Part shown: piece after piece, positions 18,816 to 28,914 of the stretch
How positions within the stretch are numbered: the stretch's first letter is position 1
How the letters are laid out: the number at the start of each line of letters is the position of its first letter
DNA from: Stygiobacter sp. RIFOXYC2_FULL_38_25
Lineage (GTDB): Bacteria > Bacteroidota > Ignavibacteria > Ignavibacteriales > Melioribacteraceae
Assembly (NCBI GenBank): GCA_001803165.1
Contig: MHAZ01000019.1
Span: 124,001-188,000 of the forward strand
Length of the DNA: 64,000 nucleotides
Direction of reading: 5' to 3'
Position numbers and translations under genes: made by a program
The notes under the pieces: model-generated
The model's input: only the letters and a program-made list of their open reading frames with translations
Database searches by the model: none
What the model was told of the DNA's origin: nothing

Positions 18816-20270
18816 CTAACTCATCCAGTTTATTTGCGATTCCGGATTCCACTTTACGGTAGTCTTTTTCAGCTTAGTCCAAAATTCAATAGAACTTTTC
18901 CCGGTTATATCGCAAGTGCCAAATTTGGATTCATTCCAGCCACCAAAAGAAAATGGTTCTCTTGGAACCGGCACTCCAATATTAACACCTATCATTCCGG
19001 CACTCGCGCGTTCGCTAATGTATCTAGCCATTCCACCGCTTTGGGTAAAGACAGAAGCTGCATTTCCATACAACGAACTTTTCTGAATTGATAACGCAGA
19101 ATCCACTGTATCTGCTCTTATGATTGCAATGACCGGACCAAATACTTCTTCTTTGGCAATCTTCATTCCCGGTTTTACATTATCAATAACAGTAGGTCCA
19201 ACATAAAATCCGTTTTCTTTGCCGGACACTTTACAATTCCTACCATCTAAAAGAATTTTAGCACCCTGTTGCTCTGCTTCAGTAATATAATTTTCAATTC
19301 TCACTTTTGCTTCTTTGGAAATTACAGAGCCAAGATTCTTCCCCGGAATAATTTTTTTCGCTTCCTCTACAAGCTGCTCAATTATTTTATCAACAGATCC
19401 AACTGCAACCATTACGGATGCCGCCATACAACGCTGCCCCGCACAACCGGACATTGAAGCAGCAACATTTGATGCAGTCATCCCAATGTTTGCATCCGGT
19501 AAAACAATTAAATGATTTTTTGCACCGCCAAGAGTTAAAGCTCTTTTTAGATTCGATGTTGAACGTGTGTAAACTAACTTGGCAACTTTTGTAGAGCCCA
19601 CAAATGAAACGGCTTGAATTCCGGGATGATCACAAATGGCTTCTACAGTATCTTTTGCTCCATGAACAACATTAAAAACGCCGTCAGGCAAGCCGGCTTC
19701 TTTTAGCAAGTCAGCAATTCTGTTCGCGCTTAACGGAACATGTTCGGATGGTTTCAGAATCATACAATTTCCTAACACAAGTGCATTCGGGATTGTCCAG
19801 TTAGGCACCATCAGCGGAAAATTAAAAGGAGTGATACAACCAACCACACCAACCGGATATCGTTCAACACGGCACTCAACACCATTACTAACTTCCATTA
19901 CCTCGCCGGCTGCAAGCTGCTCAAGTGAGCAAGCAAATTCTGTTACTTCGATACTTTTTTCAATCTCTGCTACGCTTTCGGAAATTGTTTTACCATTTTC
20001 CTCATGTATTAATTCGGCAAGTTCATTTAGATTTTTTTCAAGTAAGGTTTTATACTTGAAAAATATTTGTGCGCGTTCTTTAATGGGTTTAGCCGACCAG
20101 GAAGGAAATGCTTTCTGTGCGGCAGTTACGGCGTTATCAATCGCTTCGGCGCCGGAGATAGGTACAGTTGAGATTATTGTTCCATCAAGCGGAGAGATAA
20201 CATCTATGCTTTTATCTCCGCTATCTACAAATTTTCCATCAATATAATTTTTCAAAGAAGGGTACTTCAT
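18816..20270 (-). CDS. mmsA: CoA-acylating methylmalonate/malonate-semialdehyde dehydrogenase
   Basis: This 484-aa aldehyde dehydrogenase is of the MmsA/IolA type. The catalytic cysteine is in GCAGQRCMAAS. The cofactor region VVGCITPFNFPLMVPNWTIP and the PREPFSFGGWNESKFG C-terminus are family hallmarks. It converts methylmalonate semialdehyde to propionyl-CoA, and malonate semialdehyde to acetyl-CoA, with release of carbon dioxide or bicarbonate and NADH. That completes catabolism of both thymine and uracil. It is the first gene of the operon on the minus strand, with AGAGG 5 nt before ATG. The operon promoter should lie in the 280-bp gap shared with the divergent prkA. Confidence 0.92.
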   Translation of the reverse strand: MKYPSLKNYIDGKFVDSGDKSIDVISPLDGTIISTVPISGAEAIDNAVTAAQKAFPSWSAKPIKERAQIFFKYKTLLEKNLNELAELIHEENGKTISESVAEIEKSIEVTEFACSLEQLAAGEVMEVSNGVECRVERYPVGVVGCITPFNFPLMVPNWTIPNALVLGNCMILKPSEHVPLSANRIADLLKEAGLPDGVFNVVHGAKDTVEAICDHPGIQAVSFVGSTKVAKLVYTRSTSNLKRALTLGGAKNHLIVLPDANIGMTASNVAASMSGCAGQRCMAASVMVAVGSVDKIIEQLVEEAKKIIPGKNLGSVISKEAKVRIENYITEAEQQGAKILLDGRNCKVSGKENGFYVGPTVIDNVKPGMKIAKEEVFGPVIAIIRADTVDSALSIQKSSLYGNAASVFTQSGGMARYISERASAGMIGVNIGVPVPREPFSFGGWNESKFGTCDITGKSSIEFWTKLKKTTVKWNPESQINWMS

Positions 20271-20566
20271 GAAAACCTCTTACAATTATTATTTGTAGAA
20301 TTTTCTTCTTTTCTTAAAGAAAATAGAGATTATAAATGAAGAATGAAAGATTTTTTATTGGGTATTAGGTCTGGTTTCGAATCTTCTCAGCCTCTTCCCC
20401 TCTTATTTATCTCAGCTAATCGGATTAAAGTTAAGCACGGAATTTTATCATAACTCAAAATAGTTCGATAATAGAATTGACTCTGATATTTCCATTTCAC
20501 ATCTTTTACTTAGTTCTTATCTTTTTGTAGTACTGCAATGCAATTCCATAAAGAATGGAGGATGTA

Positions 20567-22630
20567 ATGCGTCAAGTAACTACAACCTTGGACAATTACC
20601 TCATTGAGTTGAAAGAGGGAAAGCACCACTTCGAAAATGTTTTTCAATCGCTTGCCCGGATGATCTTCAACGATAAAGACAACATCAAACAAATTATTGT
20701 TAACGGAAAGAATACTTATGATTTTCAAAAGTTCCGTGAAGGGAAAAAACATATAATCGGTTTGTATGACGTTATCAACAGTTTCGTTGCGTTTATAAAA
20801 GATGCTGCTGAACGAGGTGAAAGTAAAGAAATGGCATTTGTACTTGTTGGTGAACCGGGCAACGGCAAAACTTTTTTTGTTGATTACCTTTCAACAATGT
20901 ATAGAGATTTTATAAGCGTGCCGGAAAACAACAAGTACACTTTCAAATTCATTCTGCCGGATGGATTGAGCGGCTATGGCGGCATAAAAGAAATTGAATC
21001 TCAGTCATACGAAGACCCGGTTATACTCCAAATGAATCTTTATGATTCTCCGGAACAAAGCAAAGAAGAATTTTTAAAACTCGGTTTCAAAGAGAAATCA
21101 TTTTTAGATTTCTACGAAAATTTCCGTTCATTGGGCGCCGATACGGAATTCATTCTTAATGATTTTAGGAATTTCTTTAACGGAGACATCGCTAAAGTTA
21201 AAGAATGTATTGAAGTAGTTAAGATTCCAATAAGCTCTACTCTTGGAACAATAACCGGAAAGTATCCGGCTAAAGATAAACTTACGAGCTCCGGCGTTGA
21301 TTTGGTCGGTGAAGAAAGTATTCAAAGACTGCTGCACATAACAAATTCAAATAACCCATACCGTTTCGATCTCAGAAGAGGCGCTCTAGCTCGTGTTGGT
21401 GGTGGCGGAGTTCACTTTGCTGATGAAATTTTTAAGAACAAAACCGATTTGATGAAAATCTATCTCGGCGTAATTCAAAACAGAGTAATAGAAATTGATG
21501 CATTCAAGTGGCCGATTGATACTTTTATAATTGCAACTAGCAACAATACGGATGTTCAGAATTACAGAGCTAACGGAGAAGAGAAACCTATTCTTGATAG
21601 ATGTAAGTTCTGCTATGTTTCTCACAACACTAACTACAAGCTTCAGGAAGAATTAACCCATTACGCTCTTGGCGGTGGAATTAAAACAACATTCACCGGC
21701 AAGGAGTTACACATTGATCCAAATTTAATTTACACTCTTTCTGTAGTAGTAACATTAAGCCGTTTGCCCCGTTTCGAAGACAAACTTACGCCAGTTGAAA
21801 TGATGAAGTTAGCCGCCGGTGAAGTAGCCGGAGAAAAGAGCGCAAAAGCATTGGCTGAAATTGTTGAGCAGCTCGAACATGAATCCGATCTCACAAAAAG
21901 ATTTGGTCAAAAAGGATTGGGGCAAAGAGATTTGGCAAGAATGATAAATACTTTGCGTGGTTTCCCGGAGACGAATGAGGGCGAATGCATGTTTGCTCTG
22001 GATGTATTCAAAGCTGCCGAAGATGTAATTCTGGATTACGTTCAGGATAATAACGACCGCGCCAAATATTTTGAAGATATGAAAATCGCTAAAGGACTTT
22101 ACCGGAAACGCATCCGCACGGAAATGTTCAATGCTTTTATGGACGAACCGACAGCGATTAAGAAAGATGTAATGATGTATGTGAATATGGTTATTGGCAT
22201 GGGCAGAAGCGATTTGGGTCCGGATAAAATTATTACTTATAAAGATCCGCAAACCGGTAAGACCCAGCCAATTAAAATTGATGAGCGCTTTGTGAACGCT
22301 GTTGAAAATGAATTAGAAATGAAAACTCATGAACAGAAAGAATCTTTCAGAGGGCAGATAAGAAAAATTTACGCTCAGAAACTTCAGACAGATAAGAATT
22401 ACGATTTTATGGACAACGTTGATTTAGTTAAAGCAGTTACCGATACAAGACTAAATTCCGATATTGCTTCCGCCGGAGGATTGGTTGGCGCTTTGGCAAA
22501 CAGAACCAACGAAGACAACGAAAAGTTATATAACCGAATCGTTTCTACTATGGCTAACAAACTTAACTATTGTAAAACATGCGCTGAAAAAACAATAGAA
22601 TTTTTCTGTACTCAAGATCATCAGACATAA
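20567..22630 (+). CDS. PrkA-family serine protein kinase (AAA+), copy 1
   Basis: The track ORF opens at 20555, but GGAGG lies 5 nt before the ATG at 20567 (MRQVTTTLDN), which is the better start and gives 687 aa. The AAA core shows Walker A GEPGNGKT near residue 100 and the sensor-like segments GGGVHFADEIFK and DTFIIATSNNTD. It is related to Escherichia coli YeaG and Bacillus PrkA, which form a module with DUF444 and SpoVR proteins linked to starvation, nitrogen stress or sporulation. Here it heads a four-gene operon containing both partners. Protein-kinase activity is known for the family but cannot be read from sequence alone. Confidence 0.88.
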   Translation: MRQVTTTLDNYLIELKEGKHHFENVFQSLARMIFNDKDNIKQIIVNGKNTYDFQKFREGKKHIIGLYDVINSFVAFIKDAAERGESKEMAFVLVGEPGNGKTFFVDYLSTMYRDFISVPENNKYTFKFILPDGLSGYGGIKEIESQSYEDPVILQMNLYDSPEQSKEEFLKLGFKEKSFLDFYENFRSLGADTEFILNDFRNFFNGDIAKVKECIEVVKIPISSTLGTITGKYPAKDKLTSSGVDLVGEESIQRLLHITNSNNPYRFDLRRGALARVGGGGVHFADEIFKNKTDLMKIYLGVIQNRVIEIDAFKWPIDTFIIATSNNTDVQNYRANGEEKPILDRCKFCYVSHNTNYKLQEELTHYALGGGIKTTFTGKELHIDPNLIYTLSVVVTLSRLPRFEDKLTPVEMMKLAAGEVAGEKSAKALAEIVEQLEHESDLTKRFGQKGLGQRDLARMINTLRGFPETNEGECMFALDVFKAAEDVILDYVQDNNDRAKYFEDMKIAKGLYRKRIRTEMFNAFMDEPTAIKKDVMMYVNMVIGMGRSDLGPDKIITYKDPQTGKTQPIKIDERFVNAVENELEMKTHEQKESFRGQIRKIYAQKLQTDKNYDFMDNVDLVKAVTDTRLNSDIASAGGLVGALANRTNEDNEKLYNRIVSTMANKLNYCKTCAEKTIEFFCTQDHQT

Positions 22631-22651
22631 TCCTAAAAAGGAGCGCTTCTG

Positions 22652-23983
22652 ATGGCTGATATTTGTAAGAAAGATAGAACAGAATCTGAGAAGCCTGTTA
22701 CTGATGAAAAAATAAATCTTCTCGATTACTTTCGTTTCGCTCCCAAGGGGTTTATGGGCATTTACGATTATGATGACTCTAAAATAACATTGAACCTCCA
22801 GCCCGGTGGCTATTCTTCTACCAGTAGGCTTTTTGATTTAGACCGGCTTTTGGAACGCGATAAACTCCGTGAGAAAGATGGATTCCCGAGAAAAATAAAA
22901 CTTGGTAAACTTGTTAAACCTTCCAAAGATGGAAAAGATAAGAGTGTAATTATTCCTTCGGCAGCGGAAGAAAAATTTTATCATTGGAACAGCGAACCGT
23001 ATTTAGGCGAAGGTGAATCAACCGGCGGCAATGGAGATGAACAAGAAGGAGAAGTAATTGGTGAAGAGCCATTAAGACCGGATGAAGGTGAAGGACAAGG
23101 GGGTGCCGGTAAAGGTGAAGGCGGCGAGCATGGTACCGGAGCCGATGCTTTTGAAATAGGTAGAATTCTTACAGAACAGTTCGAACTCCCCAACATTAAA
23201 GACAAAGGCAAGAAGACAGCGCTCACACGCTATACTTATGACTTAACGGATTTAAATAGAGGTCACGGTCAAATTCTCGACAAAAAATCTACGCTAAAAA
23301 GAATTGTAAAGACCAATCTTGCAATGGATAACATTGATCTTAAAAAAGGAATTGATACAAGTAAATTTATTGTTACTCCTAGAGATAGAGTTTATAGAAC
23401 ACTGTCTCGCGAAAAAGATTACGAGTCCCAGGCAATAATATTTTTTGTTAGAGACTATTCCGGTTCAATGCAAGGCAAGCCTACCGAAGCTATTGTAACT
23501 CAACACGTTTACATTCATAGCTGGCTTGTTTATCAGTATCAGCGAAGAGTTACGAGCCGGTTTATTGTTCACGATACGGATGCAGTTGAGGTTCCCGACT
23601 TCTATACCTACTACAATAAAAATGTTGCCGGAGGTACAGACATAGCATCGGGCTATCAACTGGTAAACAAAATTGTGAAAGAGGAAAACTTAGCTAGAGA
23701 TTACAACATTTATATTTTTCACGGAACTGATGGAGATGACTCCGATGACGATGGCAGCAAATCATTAGAAGAGTTAAGTAAAATGATTGACTTTGCAAAC
23801 CGGATTGGAATTACAATAGCCGAAAACAGTTACACTTCGAGGGCAAATTCAATTGTGGAAAAATATTTGCGCCGCTCTAAACTGTTAGAAACATACAGCA
23901 AAATTATTCACATGGATTCATTTAAAGCGGATGAAGCCGATGAACAAAGACTAATTGGCAGCATAAAAACGCTGATATCTTAA
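22652..23983 (+). CDS. DUF444 (YeaH/YhbH) von Willebrand-like protein
   Basis: This 443-aa protein has a glycine- and glutamate-rich middle segment (residues about 110-165). A von Willebrand A-like domain follows, with the metal-site motif FVRDYSGSMQG and the later GGTDIASGYQLV and FHGTDGDD stretches. It is the standard partner of PrkA kinases (YeaG-YeaH in E. coli). GGAG lies 8 nt before ATG, only 21 nt after the prkA stop, so the genes form an operon. It is likely cytoplasmic. Its biochemical role is unknown. Confidence 0.9.
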   Translation: MADICKKDRTESEKPVTDEKINLLDYFRFAPKGFMGIYDYDDSKITLNLQPGGYSSTSRLFDLDRLLERDKLREKDGFPRKIKLGKLVKPSKDGKDKSVIIPSAAEEKFYHWNSEPYLGEGESTGGNGDEQEGEVIGEEPLRPDEGEGQGGAGKGEGGEHGTGADAFEIGRILTEQFELPNIKDKGKKTALTRYTYDLTDLNRGHGQILDKKSTLKRIVKTNLAMDNIDLKKGIDTSKFIVTPRDRVYRTLSREKDYESQAIIFFVRDYSGSMQGKPTEAIVTQHVYIHSWLVYQYQRRVTSRFIVHDTDAVEVPDFYTYYNKNVAGGTDIASGYQLVNKIVKEENLARDYNIYIFHGTDGDDSDDDGSKSLEELSKMIDFANRIGITIAENSYTSRANSIVEKYLRRSKLLETYSKIIHMDSFKADEADEQRLIGSIKTLIS

Positions 23984-23985
23984 TC

Positions 23986-25629
23986 ATGAAACTAATAAAT
24001 CAACATACTAAGAAAATTATGGAAGGCTGCAAAGCGAGGGCTAAGGAATTTGGTCTGAACTTTAGTAAAGATACACTTGAGTATTATGTAACCAACGTTG
24101 ATTTAATTGAGCTATCACCCAAACACATGATTCCAACTCTCTACGATTATTGGCTGCAAGACATTCAAGTGCTGCATGGCAAAGGTGAATACGAAATCTA
24201 TCCGAGTAATCCTTACGAAACCGTTATCAACACACGTCCGGTAATTTCCTTTTATAATGATACTAATCCCGATTGGCTAAACGTGATGATTTTTTATCAT
24301 GTAATCGGTCATATAGATTTCTTCCAGAACAATAAGTTCTTTGAAAAAACTTGGGATTATGATTTTAAGCAGAAAGCATTAACTGAAAAAAGAATTATTG
24401 CAAAGCTCAGAGCTCAGAAAGGTCGTGTAGTTGATTATGTTATCGAGTTCGCGAAAAGCATAGATAACCTTGTTAGCTACTTCCGTCATTTGGCGGAAGA
24501 CGAGAACGTACGGAATATTTTAAGCCTTCCCGACAAAGCGGATTATTACTTCAATCACTTTCTTCAATCAGAAAAGAAAATCGGCTTAAGAGAATACCTT
24601 CAAGAAATAGAATTATATAACAAGTGGGAAGAGAAAGAAGGGAAAAGTAAGGTAGAATCTTTTTTTGATAAGGTAACGCTCAAGAATCCGGAATTCGAAG
24701 AGCTATTCCATAACCGTAAAATTGAAAAAGATATTGCCCGCCCGGATTTAATGCAGTTCATAATGAACGAAAGTAAATTTATTAACAAAGAACAAAATGT
24801 ATGGATGAAAACTATCTTCGAAATTATAAGGGATACATCGCTTTACTTTTCACCTATGATGAGAACAAAAATAATGAACGAAGGCTGGGCAAGTTACTGG
24901 CACGAAAAACTATTCCTCTCCGACGATAGAATTAAAGGGCACGAAGTTGCATTCGCAAGAATCAATGCAAAAGTTACCGCGCTCTCAAGAGTAGGGCTTA
25001 ATCCATATGCAATTGGCTGGCGCTTGTTTATGCATGTTGAAGAAATGGCAAATCAAGGAAAGTACACTTACGATTATCAAAAATTAAATAATGCTAATGA
25101 ACGAAAACTATTTGACTCCGATACAAAGAGCGGCAATGATTTCATTTTTCACGTACGCGCAAACTATTGCGATTCAACTTTTGTAAACCGCTTTGTAGAT
25201 CAGGAGTTTGTAGATAAACATAAGCTAATGGTTGTTGGGCAAAGAATTAATATGCAAAAAGGAGTTAAGGAATATTACGTGAAAAGCAGAAAGGCAGAAG
25301 ATTACAAGCAGATGATGTTCGAGAGTTTATACCATCCGCCTCATGTAGCTTTTCACCAAAGGGAAAACGGTACTCTCTATATTAACCATGAGTTTGAAGG
25401 AAAAGAGTTGTATAGAGATTATGTTAAGAACACATTAATTGGAATAGAATATCTGTGGGGAGATACGGTTAAACTAGAAACAACTGAACTTGATTACGAT
25501 GAGATGAAGAGACAATATGCTCAGCTTGATAAAGGAAAAGCGCCTCAAGACATTAAAATCAAACCGGCATTTAACAGAGTTTTGTATACTGTAAAAGATA
25601 AAAAAGTCACCAGACAAAAATTCGGCTGA
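23986..25629 (+). CDS. SpoVR family protein
   Basis: This 547-aa protein has the SpoVR/YcgB hallmarks: MIFYHVIGHIDFFQNN, MMRTKIMNEGWASYWHEKLF, and AIGWRLFMHVEEMANQGKYTYDYQ. The conserved histidines and glutamates in these stretches suggest a metal site. The ATG comes 2 nt after the DUF444 stop and the next gene starts 2 nt after its own stop, so translation is tightly coupled. In Bacillus, SpoVR is needed for spore cortex formation. In non-sporing bacteria it accompanies PrkA and DUF444 in stress responses, which fits here. Confidence 0.92.
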   Translation: MKLINQHTKKIMEGCKARAKEFGLNFSKDTLEYYVTNVDLIELSPKHMIPTLYDYWLQDIQVLHGKGEYEIYPSNPYETVINTRPVISFYNDTNPDWLNVMIFYHVIGHIDFFQNNKFFEKTWDYDFKQKALTEKRIIAKLRAQKGRVVDYVIEFAKSIDNLVSYFRHLAEDENVRNILSLPDKADYYFNHFLQSEKKIGLREYLQEIELYNKWEEKEGKSKVESFFDKVTLKNPEFEELFHNRKIEKDIARPDLMQFIMNESKFINKEQNVWMKTIFEIIRDTSLYFSPMMRTKIMNEGWASYWHEKLFLSDDRIKGHEVAFARINAKVTALSRVGLNPYAIGWRLFMHVEEMANQGKYTYDYQKLNNANERKLFDSDTKSGNDFIFHVRANYCDSTFVNRFVDQEFVDKHKLMVVGQRINMQKGVKEYYVKSRKAEDYKQMMFESLYHPPHVAFHQRENGTLYINHEFEGKELYRDYVKNTLIGIEYLWGDTVKLETTELDYDEMKRQYAQLDKGKAPQDIKIKPAFNRVLYTVKDKKVTRQKFG

Positions 25630-25631
25630 TA

Positions 25632-27911
25632 ATGACAAAGAGAAAGCCCGATATTAATGCAGCGCTGAATTTTCTCGACTCAAATTTAAAAAAGCGAGAT
25701 GCCGGTACTGTAATTACTTTCAAGGAGTTTCTGCAGAAAGCCGGTGATCAGCCAATGCTAATGTTTAGAAGTGTATTCCAGTTATTCAGCAGCATGATTT
25801 ATTACAATGTAATTGAAGAAGACCAGTATGCCGATGATCCCGAAAGTATAAATTTTAAAAATGTAGATACTGAAAAGCTTTTTGTTAAGGATACGGACAC
25901 TCCCTTCTTTGCAGATCTTCCGCTCGCAAACCGACTCCTGAAACTTGCCGATTCATTCAAAGAAGGAACGCAGCAAAATAAAATTTATGTTTTTATCGGT
26001 CCGCCCGGAAGTGGTAAAAGTACATTTGTAAATAATTTGCTCAGGCGCTTTGAGGAATTTACCTGGCTGCCTGAGGGTTTAACTTATGAGTTATTTTGGA
26101 AAATAGACGAAGCTAAATTTGGTCCAAAGTTGTCTGCCGAAATCAAAGAAGCTCTCGAAGAATATTTTACAAAATCGAAACAGAAGCCCGGTGCTTCAAA
26201 GCCATCATTTATCGAAATTCCATGCCCTAATCATGATCATCCAATAACTGTTATACCTAAAGAACAACGCGTAGATGTTTTAGAGAATATTTTGGTGGGA
26301 GATGCTAAAATTAAAATCTTTAACAAAAAAGAATATGAATGGATATTCAAAAAAAACGCGTGTACAATTTGCACTTCTCTTTATAATGCACTTGCTTCCA
26401 AGCTGGACGTTCCTTCGGATATTTTCAATATGCTCTTCGCCAAACGTTATTTATTTAATAGAAGACTAGGAAATGGAATTAGTGTTTTTAATCCCGGCGA
26501 TAAAGAACCGGAAAAATTAATTTACACTAACGATGCTATACACGACGACCTGACTCACATTTTCAGAGATAGCAACCTCGTTGAATATGTCTATTCACGG
26601 TATGCCAAGACTAACAACGGCGTATTTGTGTTGATGGATATAAAAGGCTATAACGAAAAAAGATTTCAAGATTTACATGGAATAATAAGCGAGGGGACAC
26701 ACAAGGTAGATGATATCGAAGAGAACGTTCATTCATTATTTATTGCCGTAATGAATCCGGAAGACAAGGAAAAAATAATTAATAAAGAATCGTTCAAAGA
26801 CAGAATTAAAGAGATAAATGTAAACTACATTCTAAATTATATTGAAGAAGTAAAAATCTATTGTCACGCTTTTGGACAGCAAATCAAAAACAGATTCTTG
26901 CCGGAGGTGTTGGACAATTTTGCCAAAATAATAATTAGCGCGAGACTTAATACTTATTCCGATGCAATGAAGAATTGGATTAAAAATCCAAGGCAGTATG
27001 CAAGATATTGCGACGAAAACTTACTTTTATTAAAACTGAGCATATACAATAATATCATTCCCGGTTATTTAAGCGATGAGGATAGAAGATCGTTTAGTAA
27101 AGAAATCCGGACAGAAATAATTAATGAATCGGAATTGGAAGGATGCAGAGGTTTTTCCGGAAGAGAATCCATTAATATTTTTAATGAATTCTATAATGAA
27201 ATAAGGAGGAAATATCTAGAGGGCGATGGAGTAAAAAAGCATCTGCTTATTACCATGAGCAACATCAAAGAGTTTTTCGAAAAGCACGACGAATATTCTT
27301 CCAAAATTCCAAGAGGGTTTATTGATTCTATAATTCAGCTGTACGATTATGGTCTTATGCAGCAAATTAAGGAATCACTCTTTCACCAAAATGAAGAAAG
27401 AATAAGTAAGGATATACAGAATTATCTTTTTGCATTAAGCTACGATATTGGGGAGAGGCTATCATCACCTTATACTCTGGAGAATATTGAAGTAACGGAT
27501 CAGTTCTACAATTCTTTTGAACAGCATTTATTTAAGAAATCGGTTGATGAGAGTGAAAGAAAAAATTTCAGGAAGGAAATGGCGGCTAAATTTACAACCA
27601 TTGTTCAGGAGATGCAGGCAAACGGAGTTACTTTAGTTGAAACTCATATATATGTTGAGCTCTACAATTCTTATATGAAAAATCTGCGCGAGCATATCTT
27701 TCAGCCGTTTTTGCAGTACACTTCTTTTGAAAACGCAATAAAAGAATATGGCAGCGCTAAATTCCAAAAGTACGATAACAAGACCAGAGAACAGGTAAAA
27801 TACTTGATTAAAAACTTAATGAATAAATTTAAGTACTCCGAAGAGGGGGCAATACAAGTGTGCCTTTACGTACTCAACAACAAAATAGCTGAAAAATTTA
27901 CCGGCGATTAA
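25632..27911 (+). CDS. PrkA-family AAA+ protein, copy 2 (divergent)
   Basis: This 759-aa protein has Walker A GPPGSGKST near residue 120. It also has a PrkA-like metal-binding pattern, CPNHDHPITVIP followed by CTICTSLYNAL, and the conserved VFVLMDIKGYNEKR and IISEGTHK segments. It is more distant from classical PrkA than the family average and longer by about 100 residues. It closes the operon PrkA-DUF444-SpoVR-PrkA2 after a 2-nt gap. Two different PrkA-type proteins in one operon suggest a hetero-complex or sequential kinases, which is inference. It ends before a short gap and the GNAT gene. Confidence 0.85.
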   Translation: MTKRKPDINAALNFLDSNLKKRDAGTVITFKEFLQKAGDQPMLMFRSVFQLFSSMIYYNVIEEDQYADDPESINFKNVDTEKLFVKDTDTPFFADLPLANRLLKLADSFKEGTQQNKIYVFIGPPGSGKSTFVNNLLRRFEEFTWLPEGLTYELFWKIDEAKFGPKLSAEIKEALEEYFTKSKQKPGASKPSFIEIPCPNHDHPITVIPKEQRVDVLENILVGDAKIKIFNKKEYEWIFKKNACTICTSLYNALASKLDVPSDIFNMLFAKRYLFNRRLGNGISVFNPGDKEPEKLIYTNDAIHDDLTHIFRDSNLVEYVYSRYAKTNNGVFVLMDIKGYNEKRFQDLHGIISEGTHKVDDIEENVHSLFIAVMNPEDKEKIINKESFKDRIKEINVNYILNYIEEVKIYCHAFGQQIKNRFLPEVLDNFAKIIISARLNTYSDAMKNWIKNPRQYARYCDENLLLLKLSIYNNIIPGYLSDEDRRSFSKEIRTEIINESELEGCRGFSGRESINIFNEFYNEIRRKYLEGDGVKKHLLITMSNIKEFFEKHDEYSSKIPRGFIDSIIQLYDYGLMQQIKESLFHQNEERISKDIQNYLFALSYDIGERLSSPYTLENIEVTDQFYNSFEQHLFKKSVDESERKNFRKEMAAKFTTIVQEMQANGVTLVETHIYVELYNSYMKNLREHIFQPFLQYTSFENAIKEYGSAKFQKYDNKTREQVKYLIKNLMNKFKYSEEGAIQVCLYVLNNKIAEKFTGD

Positions 27912-27995
27912 TTTCATATCTTGTTAAATACAAAAGGAAATCTTACTTAAACTACTTTAAGATCAGAAATAATTTTCACAAAATAATATACTACT

Positions 27996-28844
27996 ATGAA
28001 CATTTATACAATCCGCAACATGACGGCAACCGAAGTAAAAGATATTGCCACTCGATGGGCAGTAGAAGAGGGATGGAATCCGAGTCCTAATGATGCGCAA
28101 GCCTTTTATAACACCGATACAAATGGTTTCTTTGTTGGTCTGTTGGATAACATTCCAATTGCTTGTATCTCCGCAGTTTCATATGGAGGTACTTTTGGAT
28201 TTATAGGATTTTATATTGTTAAGAAGGAGTTTAGAGGAAAAGGTTATGGTCTTAAGATCTGGAATAAAGCGCTAGAGTATTTGGATTCGCAAAATATTGG
28301 CTTAGATGGTGTTGTTGCCCAGCAAGGTAATTACGTTAAATCCGGATTTAAACTGGCGTATAGAAACATTCGTTATGAAGGACTAGCGGCGGACGTGTTT
28401 GACAACACTACCAGCAGTGTTCCATACTCAAAACATCACTTTGAAAAACTTGTAAAATACGACAGCACACTATTCCCGGCATCCAGAACAAAGTTTTTGG
28501 AATCTTGGGTTAATCTAACTGATGCGCTAACATTTGTTTCGTTTGAGAATGATACGTTGAATGGTTATGCCACTATTCGAAAATGTAAAGTTGGTTATAA
28601 AATTGGTCCTTTATTCGCAGATAATTATGATATAGCTAATTCCTTGTTTATCTCTGCAAATAAATTCGCCGGAGAAGGTTCAATTATTTATTTAGATACT
28701 CCGGAGATTAACCTAAACGCTGTGAATCTTGCTGAAAATTATGGAATGAAAAAAGTATTTGAAACAGCGCGAATGTACACTAAAGAAGAACCAACCATTA
28801 ATGTTAATAACGTTTATGGCGTTACAACTTTCGAGCTTGGCTAG
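27996..28844 (+). CDS. GNAT-family N-acetyltransferase with C-terminal YitH/Acetyltransf_18-like domain
   Basis: This 282-aa protein has a GNAT domain at residues about 1-130, whose acetyl-CoA loop is FRGKGYGLKIWNKAL (Q/RxxGxG/A type). The second half (CKVGYKIGPLFADNYDIANSLF) matches the extra domain of the YitH group. An AT-rich 84-bp gap follows the PrkA operon, so it may have its own promoter. The acceptor substrate is unknown. Confidence 0.85.
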   Translation: MNIYTIRNMTATEVKDIATRWAVEEGWNPSPNDAQAFYNTDTNGFFVGLLDNIPIACISAVSYGGTFGFIGFYIVKKEFRGKGYGLKIWNKALEYLDSQNIGLDGVVAQQGNYVKSGFKLAYRNIRYEGLAADVFDNTTSSVPYSKHHFEKLVKYDSTLFPASRTKFLESWVNLTDALTFVSFENDTLNGYATIRKCKVGYKIGPLFADNYDIANSLFISANKFAGEGSIIYLDTPEINLNAVNLAENYGMKKVFETARMYTKEEPTINVNNVYGVTTFELG

Positions 28845-28914
28845 CTTATAGTTTATGATTATCTGTCAAAGATATTTAACGAACACAAATTCCTTTGATA
28901 GACCAAACGAAATC

